NCBI RefSeq assembly: GCF_000269805.1
Contig: NZ_JH711481.1
Coordinates: 1,799,789-1,863,788 of the forward strand
Direction of reading: 5' to 3'
Length of the DNA stretch: 64,000 nucleotides
Source of the DNA: Actinomyces massiliensis 4401292
GTDB taxonomy: Bacteria; Actinomycetota; Actinomycetes; Actinomycetales; Actinomycetaceae
Made by a program: the position numbers and the translations under genes. This document shows positions 8,050 through 16,109 of the stretch, in pieces; position 1 is the first letter of the stretch; the number at the start of each line of letters is the position of its first letter. Under the pieces are notes generated by a model. It was given only the letters and a program-made list of their open reading frames with translations, was not told the DNA's origin and did no database searches.

Positions 8050-9223
8050 GAAGCGGTTCCTTCTTCGGTTTCCTCCCTGCAGGGAGCTCTGCGCGCAGGG
8101 TGAATACTCCGGCCTCCCGGGCCAGGCTCAGTCGGCCGCCCAGCAGCCGCATCCGCTCGCGCAGGCCGGGAAGGCCCAGGCCGTGACCGGGCAGCGGCAG
8201 GGCCGGCGTGGACGCCGGATTGGCGCACTGCACGACCAATGCGCTCCCGGTGGTCTCGAAGCTCAACTGGGCCGAGCCCTGCGAGCCGTGGCGACGGGCA
8301 TTGGCGAGCGCCTCCTCGACGGTGCGCAGAACGGCGTGACAGACGGCGGCCCCGGCCCTATCGAATGCTCGCTCCCAATCCGGATCGGTACTGAGCTGGA
8401 TCTCCAGCCCGGCCTCGCGGTGCTGATCGATGATGTGGGCGACGTCCGCCCAGGCGACGGCGGCCTCGTCCCCGGAGCCGTCGTCGTGGAGCACATGGAG
8501 GATCTGACGCAGCTCATGGCCGGCCTCGGCCGCCATGGTCCGGATGGTGCCTGCGGTGCGGGCGGCCTGCTCCTCATCGAGATCGCGACGACTGGCCAAT
8601 GCGGCGGCGTGCAAGGAGATCAAGGAGATGCGCTGGGCCAGGGAGTCATGCATCTCGCGCGAGATGCGGGCCCGCTCCTGCGAACGGGCACGCGCGACGC
8701 GGGCCTCGGTGAGCTCCTGGTGATTGGTGAGTAGGATGCCGAGAAGCACGGCGGTGACGGTGTAGATGAGGTAAGGCAGCTCCGTCCACCAGTCGGCCCA
8801 CCGCCATGGGAACGGGCTCACCGCCAGGCCGAGCGCCGTTCCCACGACCTGCGACCCGAGCGCGATGGGCAGCGACCATGCCTTCGAGCGCGTCCCTAGG
8901 AGCGCTGCCGCAACGAAAGCCGGCACATGGAAGCCTCCGGGCAGCAGGACGCTGAGGAACATGCATGCTGCGGGCAGCAGTAGGCCCCGCCGTCTGAACG
9001 CGGGCAGCAGCAGGAACTGAGCGGCGATCGGGGAGACCACCTGCATCCAGAACCACAGGGCTTCCCACCAGGTCCGCTCGTGATGGAGGGCATGGAGATC
9101 CGCGTTGAGTGAGACCGCTATGTCGAGCAGGAAGATCGCGGTCGCTATGGCGGAAGCACCCCAGAGCAGCCACTGGATGCGTCGTGCCGGGTCGGGTGAT
9201 CTCACCAGCCGGACTCTACTCAC
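8042..9223 (-). CDS. Sensor histidine kinase, HisKA_3 (NarX/DesK-like) family
   Basis: 393 residues from GTG 9223. The N-terminal ~170 residues contain about five or six membrane helices without an obvious extracytoplasmic sensor domain. Then comes the dimerisation/phosphoacceptor block RARISREMHDSLAQRISLIS with His192, and a HATPase_c domain ending with LPGHGLGLPGLRERMRLLGG. This architecture is common for actinobacterial kinases thought to sense membrane or cell-wall-active signals. Partner is the response regulator whose gene overlaps its 3' end by 8 nt. An imperfect copy of the CCGCC-ACCT-GGCGG repeat lies only about 18 bp upstream of the start, suggesting autoregulation. Confidence 0.88.
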   Translation of the reverse strand: MSRVRLVRSPDPARRIQWLLWGASAIATAIFLLDIAVSLNADLHALHHERTWWEALWFWMQVVSPIAAQFLLLPAFRRRGLLLPAACMFLSVLLPGGFHVPAFVAAALLGTRSKAWSLPIALGSQVVGTALGLAVSPFPWRWADWWTELPYLIYTVTAVLLGILLTNHQELTEARVARARSQERARISREMHDSLAQRISLISLHAAALASRRDLDEEQAARTAGTIRTMAAEAGHELRQILHVLHDDGSGDEAAVAWADVAHIIDQHREAGLEIQLSTDPDWERAFDRAGAAVCHAVLRTVEEALANARRHGSQGSAQLSFETTGSALVVQCANPASTPALPLPGHGLGLPGLRERMRLLGGRLSLAREAGVFTLRAELPAGRKPKKEPLHD

Positions 9224-9239
9224 GCCTCAGGGGCGCGCA

Positions 9240-9256
9240 TCCGCCACCTGGGGGAG
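9240..9256. promoter_or_regulatory. Imperfect operator copy upstream of the histidine kinase
   Basis: TCCGCCACCTGGGGGAG differs by one base in the right arm from the perfect inverted repeat at 9278-9295. It lies directly upstream of the histidine-kinase GTG (9223, minus strand) and about 39 bp from the perfect copy. Placement suggests that the same factor binds both sides of the divergent promoter region. Confidence 0.5.
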
Positions 9257-9273
9257 GGGGCTTGCGCGGACTC

Positions 9274-9366
9274 GCATCTCCGCCACCTGGCGGAGTCCGC
9301 TTCCCCCATGTGCCTGGCGCGCCTGGATCCGGGGCCGATTAGCGTTCGGGGCGCCTGAAGGAGGTT
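9274..9366 (+). promoter_or_regulatory. Regulatory cassette copy A (operator, -10, RBS) of serine hydrolase
   Basis: This 93-bp segment is about 96% identical (89/93 by hand alignment) to 11503-11595. It holds the inverted repeat CTCCGCC-ACCT-GGCGGAG at 9278-9295, a TAGCGT -10-like hexamer at 9340-9345 and the Shine-Dalgarno GAAGGAGG at 9357-9364, five bases before the ATG. The centre of the inverted repeat would be about 65 bp before the expected transcription start, a typical activator position. Confidence 0.75.
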
Positions 9367-9369
9367 CTT

Positions 9370-11391
9370 ATGCTGAATGCAGACCCTGGAAGACCGGTTC
9401 GGCGCGCTCTCGGTTCGGGCGGGAGGGGCTCCGCGCCGCTGGTGCGGTTGTCGGCATTGACGGCGGTGCTGTCGATAGTGGCGGTGGTCCTCGGCGGTTG
9501 CTCATCGGCGCTATCGGCCGGGCCCGTTCGGCCTGGTCCGCATGTGTCGCAGCCCGAGGGGAGGCATGAGCTGACCCCGGAGGATGTCACTGCCTGGCTC
9601 GATGGGAAGATTCCCGACGCCCTCAATCGGGGGGATTTTCCTGGAGCGGTGGTGACTGTCGTTCACGGGGGTCGGGTGCTGGTGACGAGGGGGTATGGGT
9701 ATGCGGCTACGGGGGCTGATGGTGAGCCGCGGCGCGCGGTGGATGCCGATACCCTTTTCCGCATTGCATCGGTATCGAAACTCGCCACCAGTATCTCGGT
9801 GATGCAGCTCGTCGAGCGGGGTGAGCTGGACTTGGATGTTGATATTAGTGCCTACACGGATGTGAAGATTCCGCGCCGTTATCCCGGTGATATCACCTTG
9901 CGGCATCTCCTGACGCACACCGCGGGATTCGAGGAGCATGCTGGGAATCCTGAAAAAGAACCAGATCTGGATTCTTATATCCGTCAGGATCCTCCGATGC
10001 AGGTTTTCGCTCCCGGTACCACTCCGGCTTATTCCAACTATGGCATGTCGTTGGCCGGTTACATCGTTGAGCGGGTCAGTGGCGAGGTGTTCGAGGATTA
10101 TGTGCGCGAGCATGTTCTTGAGCCTGCCGGCATGGACTCCTCCACTTTCGATCAGCCGCTGCCGGAGAGGCTCGCCGACAGGGTGGCCAATGGGTACAAG
10201 ACCAGCGCAGGTCAGGCTCAGCCATTCGAAGAGATGCCAGATTCTCCGGCGGGTTCTCTGACTGTGTCGGGTGCTGATGCTGGAAAATTCATGTTGGCCA
10301 TGCTCAATCACTCCCAGGGTGGTGCGCTGCTGAAGGAGGGCACATGGCAGCAGATGTTCAGCCCCGGGCTCGGTGCTGATCAGCTGGGGATGCTCGCCGA
10401 GGGCAAGCAAATGGGGCTCGGATTCTTCGATGAAAATCGAAATGGATATCGGATTGTCGGTCATTCTGGATATGCGAATTCTTTTCATGCAGATCTTGAG
10501 GTTTATCCCGATAATGGATCTGGGGTTTTCGTTGCGGTTAATGGTGAGGGGAAGGATGGGGCTGAGGCTCTGAAAGATGATCTCATGAGAGGTTTCTCCG
10601 ACCGTTATTATCCTGGTTCCGAACCTGATGTGGAGGATCGGCCTTCTGTTAGTGAATCGCGGCAGCATGCGCGGGTGGCGGCCGGGACCTATACCTCGTC
10701 TCGGGCGCCGATGACGTCCTTCGCCAGTATCAGGGAGGCCCTCCCCTCGGGGTGGAGCAGTATTGATGCTCTTGATGATGGTCATCTTCTGCTGCGGGCG
10801 GGGGAGTCCGTGATCGAGTATGAGGAGATCAAGCCGTGGGTGTGGCGGCAGGTCGGGGGATCGCAGACCCTTGCTGTTCAGGTGGAGGGTGGAAAAGTGG
10901 TGCGTGTTGGGGATATCCCCGCTTTCTCGCTGCTGCCCATGACCGTCGCTCAGCGGGTGTTCGTTCCGGTGGTGCTCGGTGCTGCAGCGGTTCTCGTGTT
11001 GCTTGTGCTGGCCTGGCCGCTTGGCGCGGTGCGCCGTTTGATGGCGCGGCGCGCCGGTGATGGTGGTGGTTCCCGGCTGTCCTGGTGGGCGCGCTCGGCC
11101 AGGATCGGGGCGGGGCTGACTCTCGTCGCGATCGGTGCCTGGGCAGGCGCGGCGGTGTCACTGATGGCTGATCGGATCTCTGTGGGCCCGTTGACGCTTC
11201 ACGGGATCCAGATCCTGACCTTTGTGGGCCTCCTGGGGATCATTCCGGGTGTCGTTGAAGCAGTGCGCGTCCTCAGGGCGGGCGGCGGTATGCTACGGAT
11301 CGTCACCGCCTTGCTCCTGCCCATCGCATTGGCTGTTGTTGCCTGGATGGCCCTCGCCTTCAACCTCCTCAACCCCGATGTCGGCTTCTAG
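9370..11391 (+). CDS. Lipoprotein serine hydrolase, beta-lactamase/CubicO family, with C-terminal membrane domain
   Basis: 673 residues. A signal sequence ending in a lipobox (VVLGGC) predicts a lipid-anchored extracytoplasmic protein. The beta-lactamase-fold domain (about 70-420) has the SxxK motif as SVSK within RIASVSKLATSI, the Tyr motif in AYSNYGMSLAGYIVE and a GHSGYA block in place of KTG, as in class C beta-lactamase-like esterases and D-aminopeptidases. The last ~150 residues contain four membrane helices separated by a basic loop (RRLMARRAG), as in other membrane-tailed CubicO proteins. Substrate unknown. Codons in about 9600-10900 use A/T in third positions far more than neighbours, a possible sign of transfer. 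Expressed from the duplicated 93-bp cassette shared with the next gene. Confidence 0.85.
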   Translation: MLNADPGRPVRRALGSGGRGSAPLVRLSALTAVLSIVAVVLGGCSSALSAGPVRPGPHVSQPEGRHELTPEDVTAWLDGKIPDALNRGDFPGAVVTVVHGGRVLVTRGYGYAATGADGEPRRAVDADTLFRIASVSKLATSISVMQLVERGELDLDVDISAYTDVKIPRRYPGDITLRHLLTHTAGFEEHAGNPEKEPDLDSYIRQDPPMQVFAPGTTPAYSNYGMSLAGYIVERVSGEVFEDYVREHVLEPAGMDSSTFDQPLPERLADRVANGYKTSAGQAQPFEEMPDSPAGSLTVSGADAGKFMLAMLNHSQGGALLKEGTWQQMFSPGLGADQLGMLAEGKQMGLGFFDENRNGYRIVGHSGYANSFHADLEVYPDNGSGVFVAVNGEGKDGAEALKDDLMRGFSDRYYPGSEPDVEDRPSVSESRQHARVAAGTYTSSRAPMTSFASIREALPSGWSSIDALDDGHLLLRAGESVIEYEEIKPWVWRQVGGSQTLAVQVEGGKVVRVGDIPAFSLLPMTVAQRVFVPVVLGAAAVLVLLVLAWPLGAVRRLMARRAGDGGGSRLSWWARSARIGAGLTLVAIGAWAGAAVSLMADRISVGPLTLHGIQILTFVGLLGIIPGVVEAVRVLRAGGGMLRIVTALLLPIALAVVAWMALAFNLLNPDVGF

Positions 11392-11426
11392 GAGCAGTGA
11401 GGACTGCTGATCCCCGACTCCTCAGT

Positions 11427-11458
11427 GTGGCCCGCCTCCCGTCGAGGGGGCGGGCCAC
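11427..11458 (+). terminator. Hairpin terminator after serine hydrolase
   Basis: GTGGCCCGCC (11427-11436) pairs with GGCGGGCCAC (11449-11458) around a 12-nt loop that can itself pair partly (TCCC with GGGG). It lies 36 bp past the stop codon. No clear T-run follows, as is common in high-GC actinobacteria. Confidence 0.65.
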
Positions 11459-11502
11459 GCCGTGCATCCGTCGTCCCCGTCGACGGCCAGGAAACGGTTT
11501 TG

Positions 11503-11595
11503 GCATCTCCGCCACCTGGCGGAGTCCGCTTCCCCCATGTGCCTGGCGCGTCCGGATCGGGGGCCGCTTAGCGTTCGGGGCGCCTGAAGGAGGTT
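11503..11595 (+). promoter_or_regulatory. Regulatory cassette copy B of penicillin-acylase gene
   Basis: Second copy of the 93-bp cassette at 9274-9366, with four substitutions clustered around the middle. The inverted repeat CTCCGCC-ACCT-GGCGGAG (11507-11524), TAGCGT (11569-11574) and the AAGGAGG Shine-Dalgarno are all conserved at the same spacing. The start codon at 11599 is 3 bases past the cassette, as in copy A. Confidence 0.75.
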
Positions 11596-11598
11596 TCA

Positions 11599-14403
11599 AT
11601 GCCCACTGAAATGCCCGCTGAGTCGTCTCCCGAGTCATCCACCGATTCACCCTCTGAGTCATCCACTGGGACCGCCACGACTGTGAGCAGGCGCAGAAGC
11701 AGGATCCGGACATGGCTGATCGGATCGCTGTGCGGGCTCCTGGTGCTCGCGCTCACCGCAGGGGTGGCGCTGGCCGTCATCATCCGAGCCCCTTTGCCGC
11801 AGTACGACGGCACGATCACATTGGCCGGCCCCACCGATGAGGTCGCCGTGAGTCGTGACGGCCAGGGCGTCCCGCACATCTACGCCTCCAGCGACCACGA
11901 CCTGTTCTTCGCCCAGGGGTACGTCCAGGCCCAGGACCGGTTCTTCCAGATGGACGTGCGACGCCACCTGACCGCCGGACGGCTCTCCGAGCTGGTCGGC
12001 GAGGCGGGCAAGGAGTCCGACATCTCGATCCGCACCATGGGCTGGCGCCGCGTCGCCGAGCAGGAGTGGGAGCTCCTGTCCGACGAGGCCCGTGGCTTCT
12101 ACGAGGCCTACGCCGAGGGGGTCAACGCCTACCTCAAGGGGAAGGCCCCCTGGCAGGTGGCCAACGAGTACGCGGTGATGGGCCTGAACCTGCCCATCGA
12201 GGATATCGAGCCGTGGAGCGGCATCGACTCGCTGTCCTGGATCAAGGCGATGTCCCAGGGCCTCAGCGGCGCGCACGAGAGTGAAGCCTGGCGCATGAAG
12301 ATGCTCTCGAAGCTGGGCAGTCCGGCCGCCGTCGAGGAGCTGATCCCGCCAGTTGATGAGAGCGCCCGCAGGCCGATCCTGCTCGACGACGGCTCCGGCA
12401 ACCTCAGGCCCCGCTCCGAGTACCCCGTCGCCTCACCGCTGCCGATGCTTGAACAGGACGCCGAGGTCGTCGACTGCCCCGGCTCAGCTGATAACTCTGC
12501 GCCGGACGAGGCCGCCCCGGCGCCCGGGCCTGACACCGAGGAGGCTGCAGCCGCCACGGCACCCGCAGGCATGAGCGGAGTCTCAGGCGTGCTTCAGGAG
12601 GCCCAACGGGCCCTCGACGCCGTTCCGGCCGTCCTGGGTCAGGGGCCGGACATCGGCTCCAACTCCTTCGTCGTCTCCGGCAGCCATACGGCGTCGGGCA
12701 AGCCCATCATCGGCAATGATCCGCACCTGGACATCGACTACCCTTCGGTGTGGTCTCAGGTGGGGCTGCACTGCACTGAGCTCGATGACGACTGCACCTT
12801 CGACGTCGAAGGCTTCTCCTTCGCAGGGCTGCCGGGCGTCGTCATCGGCCGCAACCCCCAGCTGGCCTGGGCCTTTACCAACCTCCAAGGAGATGCGAGT
12901 GACCTGGTGGTTGAGCAGAACGCGGGACCGGACGCCTACCGGCGCGATGGGGCGTGCCTGGCCTACAAGACCCGTACCGAAACGTTCAAGGTGGCCGGTG
13001 GTGAGCCCTTCGAGATGGAGGTCCGCGAGTCCGTGCACGGCCCCGTCGTCTCGGGCCTGTTCGCCCCCGACGAGGATCTCGGGCAGCTGCCCGGGGCCAC
13101 GGGAGACTTCTCGGTGGCCCTGCAATGGACGGCCCTCATGCCGGGCAGGACGGCTGAGGCGTGGTTCGCGCTCAACCGTGCCACCGATGCAACCGAAGTG
13201 GCCGCGGTGGCCGCGCTCTTCGCGGACCCGGCGCAGAACATCCTCTTCGCCACCGCCGACGGCGACATCGGCTACCAGGCGCCCGGCCTGTACCCGATCA
13301 GGCCCATCAAGGCCCCGGCCGACCAGCAGCCCTCCATGGCTCACGGCCCCGACAACCTGGGGGCGGATGGGCGCTGGCCCCGGCCCGGGTGGGACTCCGG
13401 CTACGACTGGCAGGGCTTCTACGCGCCGCAGGATATGCCGGCGGCGCTCAACCCGCCCGATGGCATCATCACCCCCGCCAACCAGCCGGTCACCCCGCAG
13501 GATGCGGGCCCGTACCTCGGTCTTGGAGGCTATGCCCAGGGGTACCGGTCGCAGCAGATGCACGACTACCTGGCCGGCGCGGCGGCGCAGGGTCCGATCA
13601 CGGTGGAGCAGGCCTCCCGGGCCATGCTGCTCGACCACTCCTCCCAGGCCGATGAACTGGCCCCGGCCCTGACTGGTGTGGAACTGACCTCCCCGAGGCT
13701 GGGGGAGCTCCAGCAGGTGCTCGCGTCCTGGTACGCCGACGGCGCCCACATGGCCACCGACTCGCAGGGCGCCGCGATCATGGCGGCGGTCTACTCCCAC
13801 CTGGCGCACGCCGCTCTCAGCGATGAGCTGGGAGATGAGTACCCGACCGATCCCCGGCTGCTGGGAAAGCTGGTTGCCGACCTGGACAACCCCCTGTGGG
13901 ATGACACGGCCACACCGGAGGTGGAGGACGCCTCGGTGATCATGCAGCGCGCCTGGGCGGAGGCCGACGCCGATCTCACCGCGCAGATGGGCGAGGACCA
14001 CGGGGCCTGGACCTGGGGTGGCATCCACGTGAAGAAACCCACCCATCAGTTGCTCGGCGGCGAGGGCCTGCCCTGGATCGCGCGGAAGTACTTCAACGCA
14101 TCCCCACAGCCGGTGGGAGGAGCCGGCGACATCCCCAACGCCACATGGTTCGATCCGGTAGTCAAGGATGGCCGAGTGGATTACCAGGTGATCAGCGGCG
14201 CCTCGATGCGCATGAGCGTCGATATGGCCGACGTCGATAACGCACGCTGGGTGATCTCCTCGGGGTCGTCAGGGCATCCGTGGTCCCCTCACGTCAATGA
14301 CCAGTTCGAGGACTGGGCCGAGGGGCGGATGCGCCCGTGGCCGTTCCGCCGTGAGAGCGTCGAGGCAGCTGCATCGCACACGCTGAGGCTGCGCCCCGCC
14401 TGA
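11599..14403 (+). CDS. Penicillin acylase family (peptidase S45) Ntn-hydrolase, membrane-anchored precursor
   Basis: 934 residues. A Ser/Glu/Thr-rich N-terminus and basic RRRSRIRTW precede one membrane segment (about residues 37-60), so the enzyme is an uncleaved signal-anchored or secreted protein. VSRDGQGVPHIYASSDHDLFFAQGY is the S45 N-terminal block. The autocatalytic site is Gly353-Ser354 in DIGSNSFVVSGS, giving Ser354 as the new N-terminal nucleophile of the beta chain; GNDPHLDIDYPSVW and the Asn-containing blocks follow. A ~60-residue Pro/Ala/Glu-rich linker lies just before the cleavage site, as expected of the spacer peptide. Members cleave acyl amides (penicillins, acyl-homoserine lactones, lipopeptides); substrate here unknown. 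Co-regulated with the serine hydrolase by a shared promoter cassette. Confidence 0.9.
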   Translation: MPTEMPAESSPESSTDSPSESSTGTATTVSRRRSRIRTWLIGSLCGLLVLALTAGVALAVIIRAPLPQYDGTITLAGPTDEVAVSRDGQGVPHIYASSDHDLFFAQGYVQAQDRFFQMDVRRHLTAGRLSELVGEAGKESDISIRTMGWRRVAEQEWELLSDEARGFYEAYAEGVNAYLKGKAPWQVANEYAVMGLNLPIEDIEPWSGIDSLSWIKAMSQGLSGAHESEAWRMKMLSKLGSPAAVEELIPPVDESARRPILLDDGSGNLRPRSEYPVASPLPMLEQDAEVVDCPGSADNSAPDEAAPAPGPDTEEAAAATAPAGMSGVSGVLQEAQRALDAVPAVLGQGPDIGSNSFVVSGSHTASGKPIIGNDPHLDIDYPSVWSQVGLHCTELDDDCTFDVEGFSFAGLPGVVIGRNPQLAWAFTNLQGDASDLVVEQNAGPDAYRRDGACLAYKTRTETFKVAGGEPFEMEVRESVHGPVVSGLFAPDEDLGQLPGATGDFSVALQWTALMPGRTAEAWFALNRATDATEVAAVAALFADPAQNILFATADGDIGYQAPGLYPIRPIKAPADQQPSMAHGPDNLGADGRWPRPGWDSGYDWQGFYAPQDMPAALNPPDGIITPANQPVTPQDAGPYLGLGGYAQGYRSQQMHDYLAGAAAQGPITVEQASRAMLLDHSSQADELAPALTGVELTSPRLGELQQVLASWYADGAHMATDSQGAAIMAAVYSHLAHAALSDELGDEYPTDPRLLGKLVADLDNPLWDDTATPEVEDASVIMQRAWAEADADLTAQMGEDHGAWTWGGIHVKKPTHQLLGGEGLPWIARKYFNASPQPVGGAGDIPNATWFDPVVKDGRVDYQVISGASMRMSVDMADVDNARWVISSGSSGHPWSPHVNDQFEDWAEGRMRPWPFRRESVEAAASHTLRLRPA

Positions 14404-14492
14404 ACCGAAGTGATCTCCACCCGTTGCCCGGCCATCAGGCGGTAGCCTTTTCAGATTCTGATTCCGGGATTCGATCACCTTCTGGAGGAGAC

Positions 14493-14900
14493 ATGACCGA
14501 TTTACCTCACGAGGCGGAGCTGGTGGGGCGTGAACCCATTTTCCACCACCGCGAGCTGATCTGGGATGAGCAGTCCTTCGATGAGCAGGTAGCCGAGGAT
14601 TTCAGTGAGATCGGCGCATCAGGGACGTGTTACGAACGCTCGGAGGTCAAGGGAATCGTGCTAGGGCGCCTGGCGGGAACGCATCTCGATTCTCTTCCGA
14701 CCGGTTACAGGATCGAGGATGCGCATGTCGTCCCACTGGGGGCCGGTGTCGTCCAGGTGCGTTACACCCTGCACGGCCAGGGGCGGGTGACACGCCGCTC
14801 AACCGTCTACCGTCATGAGGAGTCCGGATGGAAGGCGGTCTTCCATCAGGGCACGGTTGTCCAGGGCGCCGAGCCCTCACTCCCGGACCGCGGAGCATGA
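14493..14900 (+). CDS. Small SnoaL-like/DUF4440-type protein
   Basis: 135 residues from ATG 14493, seven-base Shine-Dalgarno GGAGGAG at 14484-14490. The pattern of a long N-terminal helix (LIWDEQSFDEQVAEDFSEIGASG), central AHVVPLGAGVVQVRYTLHGQG and C-terminal STVYRHEESGWKAVFHQGTVV resembles the NTF2-like cone fold of DUF4440 proteins, which are often standalone and of unknown function. A TAGCCT -10-like element lies at about 14441. No signal peptide; cytosolic. Confidence 0.7.
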   Translation: MTDLPHEAELVGREPIFHHRELIWDEQSFDEQVAEDFSEIGASGTCYERSEVKGIVLGRLAGTHLDSLPTGYRIEDAHVVPLGAGVVQVRYTLHGQGRVTRRSTVYRHEESGWKAVFHQGTVVQGAEPSLPDRGA

Positions 14901-15311
14901 GAGCACTACGGCCTGCACAGGGCACATCGTCGACAGCCCGGCTCTGGTGTCGGCGCGGCGCATTGAGGGCGCCAGGTGTCCAAAACGGAGGAGATCAGCC
15001 TGAGCACCATGCAGCGCGACACCGAAGCACACCGGAAAAACAGCGAAATCACGCCAAAAACACTAGGCCATCGCATGGTTTCTTGGAGCTACCCGGGCCA
15101 CCGAGGCTTTAATCCCCTCCGTTTTGGACACATGCGGCCCGAAGTGGGGGGTGTCGGTCCGAAGCAGGGGGCCTGAGGCAGGGGTTCCGTGACGCAGGCG
15201 GGTGGCGGGAGTCCCGCCCCTTCGGTCTTCGCCGCGAGGCGTCCAGGGCGCGGTCGGCGGCGGGTCGTGAATGACCAAGCCTCACATCCCCTCGATATCC
15301 CCTCGCTATCC
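14901..15311. other. 411-bp region without a convincing gene; contains inverted-repeat element
   Basis: No frame here has a good start, ribosome binding site and coding composition together. The only structure I see is the inverted repeat pair at 14976-14995 / 15112-15131 and a GGCGGGAGTCCCGCC hairpin at about 15206, which could end vapC transcription from the minus strand. Confidence 0.6.
14976..15131. repeat. 156-bp element bounded by 20-bp inverted repeats (MITE-like)
   Basis: GTGTCCAAAACGGAGGAGAT (14976-14995) and its reverse complement at 15112-15131 differ at one base in 20. The enclosed ~116 bp is A-rich compared with the surroundings and has no gene. No target duplication is obvious. 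It could be a non-autonomous mobile element or a pair of binding sites. Confidence 0.5.
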
Positions 15312-15731
15312 CTACTTCCCGGGATGGCCCGACCCGACCAGATCGACGATATCGGGGAAGCGCGCCGCCAGTGCCCGATCGAAGGTGGTCAGGCGGCCGC
15401 CATGGTGGCGGGCCAGGGAGGCGAGGTAGGAGTCGGTCACCTGGCGGTGCCCCCGCACGGTGGCCAGGTCGCAGTCCGCATAGGGGAGAACATCGGGCCA
15501 GAACCGCCATCGGGGCATCTCATGGACGCGGCGCAGCGCGTATTGCACCTGGGCGGCGCGGTGCCCGATCCGCACCGCATAACGGGTGAAGGCTCCCTCA
15601 ACCACGGAATCAGAAGCGATCAAGTCCTCTTCCGCCAGCTCGGACATCCAGGACTCGGCCGCCTTGTGGTGCTCGTGATCAGGGATGAGCAGGGCGATCA
15701 AGACGTTGGCGTCAACCAGGTGGGTGCTCAT
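15312..15731 (-). CDS. vapC: VapC-family PIN-domain ribonuclease toxin
   Basis: 139 residues. PIN domain with the acidic metal-binding residues in VDANVLIALL (Asp7), the conserved Glu in SVVEGAFTRY, TDSYLASLA and TTFDRALA. Members cut tRNA or rRNA when freed from their antitoxin. The ATG overlaps the vapB stop by ATGA, so toxin is made only with antitoxin. Lies downstream of a palindromic operator at 15971-16015. Confidence 0.9.
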   Translation of the reverse strand: MSTHLVDANVLIALLIPDHEHHKAAESWMSELAEEDLIASDSVVEGAFTRYAVRIGHRAAQVQYALRRVHEMPRWRFWPDVLPYADCDLATVRGHRQVTDSYLASLARHHGGRLTTFDRALAARFPDIVDLVGSGHPGK

Positions 15732-15970
15732 TCGCTCTCCGCCAGGAAATCAGCGACCTCACCAGCGGTAATGGGCCGTCCTGAGCGCAGCTGGGGGAGG
15801 CCGGTGACGGGACTGGTGCTGATCCTCTCATCGGGGTCCTCGACCTCGGACTGCTCGAGTCCCAGGGCGGTCAACTCACTGATCATGGATGACAGCGAGA
15901 TCCCGCGAGCCGCCGCGGTCCTGGAGACCCGGTGGTGCAGGGCCGGAGGGAGGTCAACCGTGGTGCGCAT
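15728..15970 (-). CDS. vapB: VapB-like ribbon-helix-helix antitoxin
   Basis: 80 residues. MRTTVDLPPALHHRVSRTAAARGISLSSMISELTA is a ribbon-helix-helix DNA-binding domain; the acidic C-terminus (about 45-80) is the likely toxin-neutralising segment. The start codon abuts a 45-bp palindrome, the expected autorepression site bound by VapB or the VapBC complex. Confidence 0.87.
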   Translation of the reverse strand: MRTTVDLPPALHHRVSRTAAARGISLSSMISELTALGLEQSEVEDPDERISTSPVTGLPQLRSGRPITAGEVADFLAESE

Positions 15971-16015
15971 GATGCGAGGTTAGTGCATCACTCAGTGATG
16001 CACTAACCTCGCATC
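15971..16015. promoter_or_regulatory. 45-bp perfect palindrome, VapBC operator
   Basis: Perfect 22-bp arms around a single central C at 15993, immediately upstream of the vapB ATG. It contains the nested word TAGTGCATCACT twice in opposite orientation. It would cover the vapB promoter and ribosome binding region. The TACCAT promoter of proS lies about 80 bp to the right, so the two divergent units may be separate. Confidence 0.85.
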
Positions 16016-16097
16016 GGCCCTGCTCTGTGGAACGACCTGCGCCATGGCTCAACCGGGCCCGTCGCCGACCGGTTGCCGACGGCGGACGCGCAGCACG

Positions 16098-16103
16098 TAC
16101 CAT
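16098..16103 (+). promoter_or_regulatory. -10 hexamer of proS (leaderless)
   Basis: TACCAT is followed by exactly six bases and then the GTG at 16110. The same TAnnnT-N6-start arrangement occurs at pepR, dapB and dapA. There is no Shine-Dalgarno before this GTG, and homology to other ProS N-termini begins here, so a leaderless transcript is inferred. Confidence 0.55.
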
Positions 16104-16109
16104 GTGCCC

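Noticed and set aside
12583-14046. Minus-strand frame opposite the penicillin acylase gene
   Set aside because: Antisense shadow of a well-supported S45 enzyme.
14976-15176. 66-codon frame in the gap before vapC
   Set aside because: No ribosome binding site, spans the inverted-repeat element and has no recognisable sequence.
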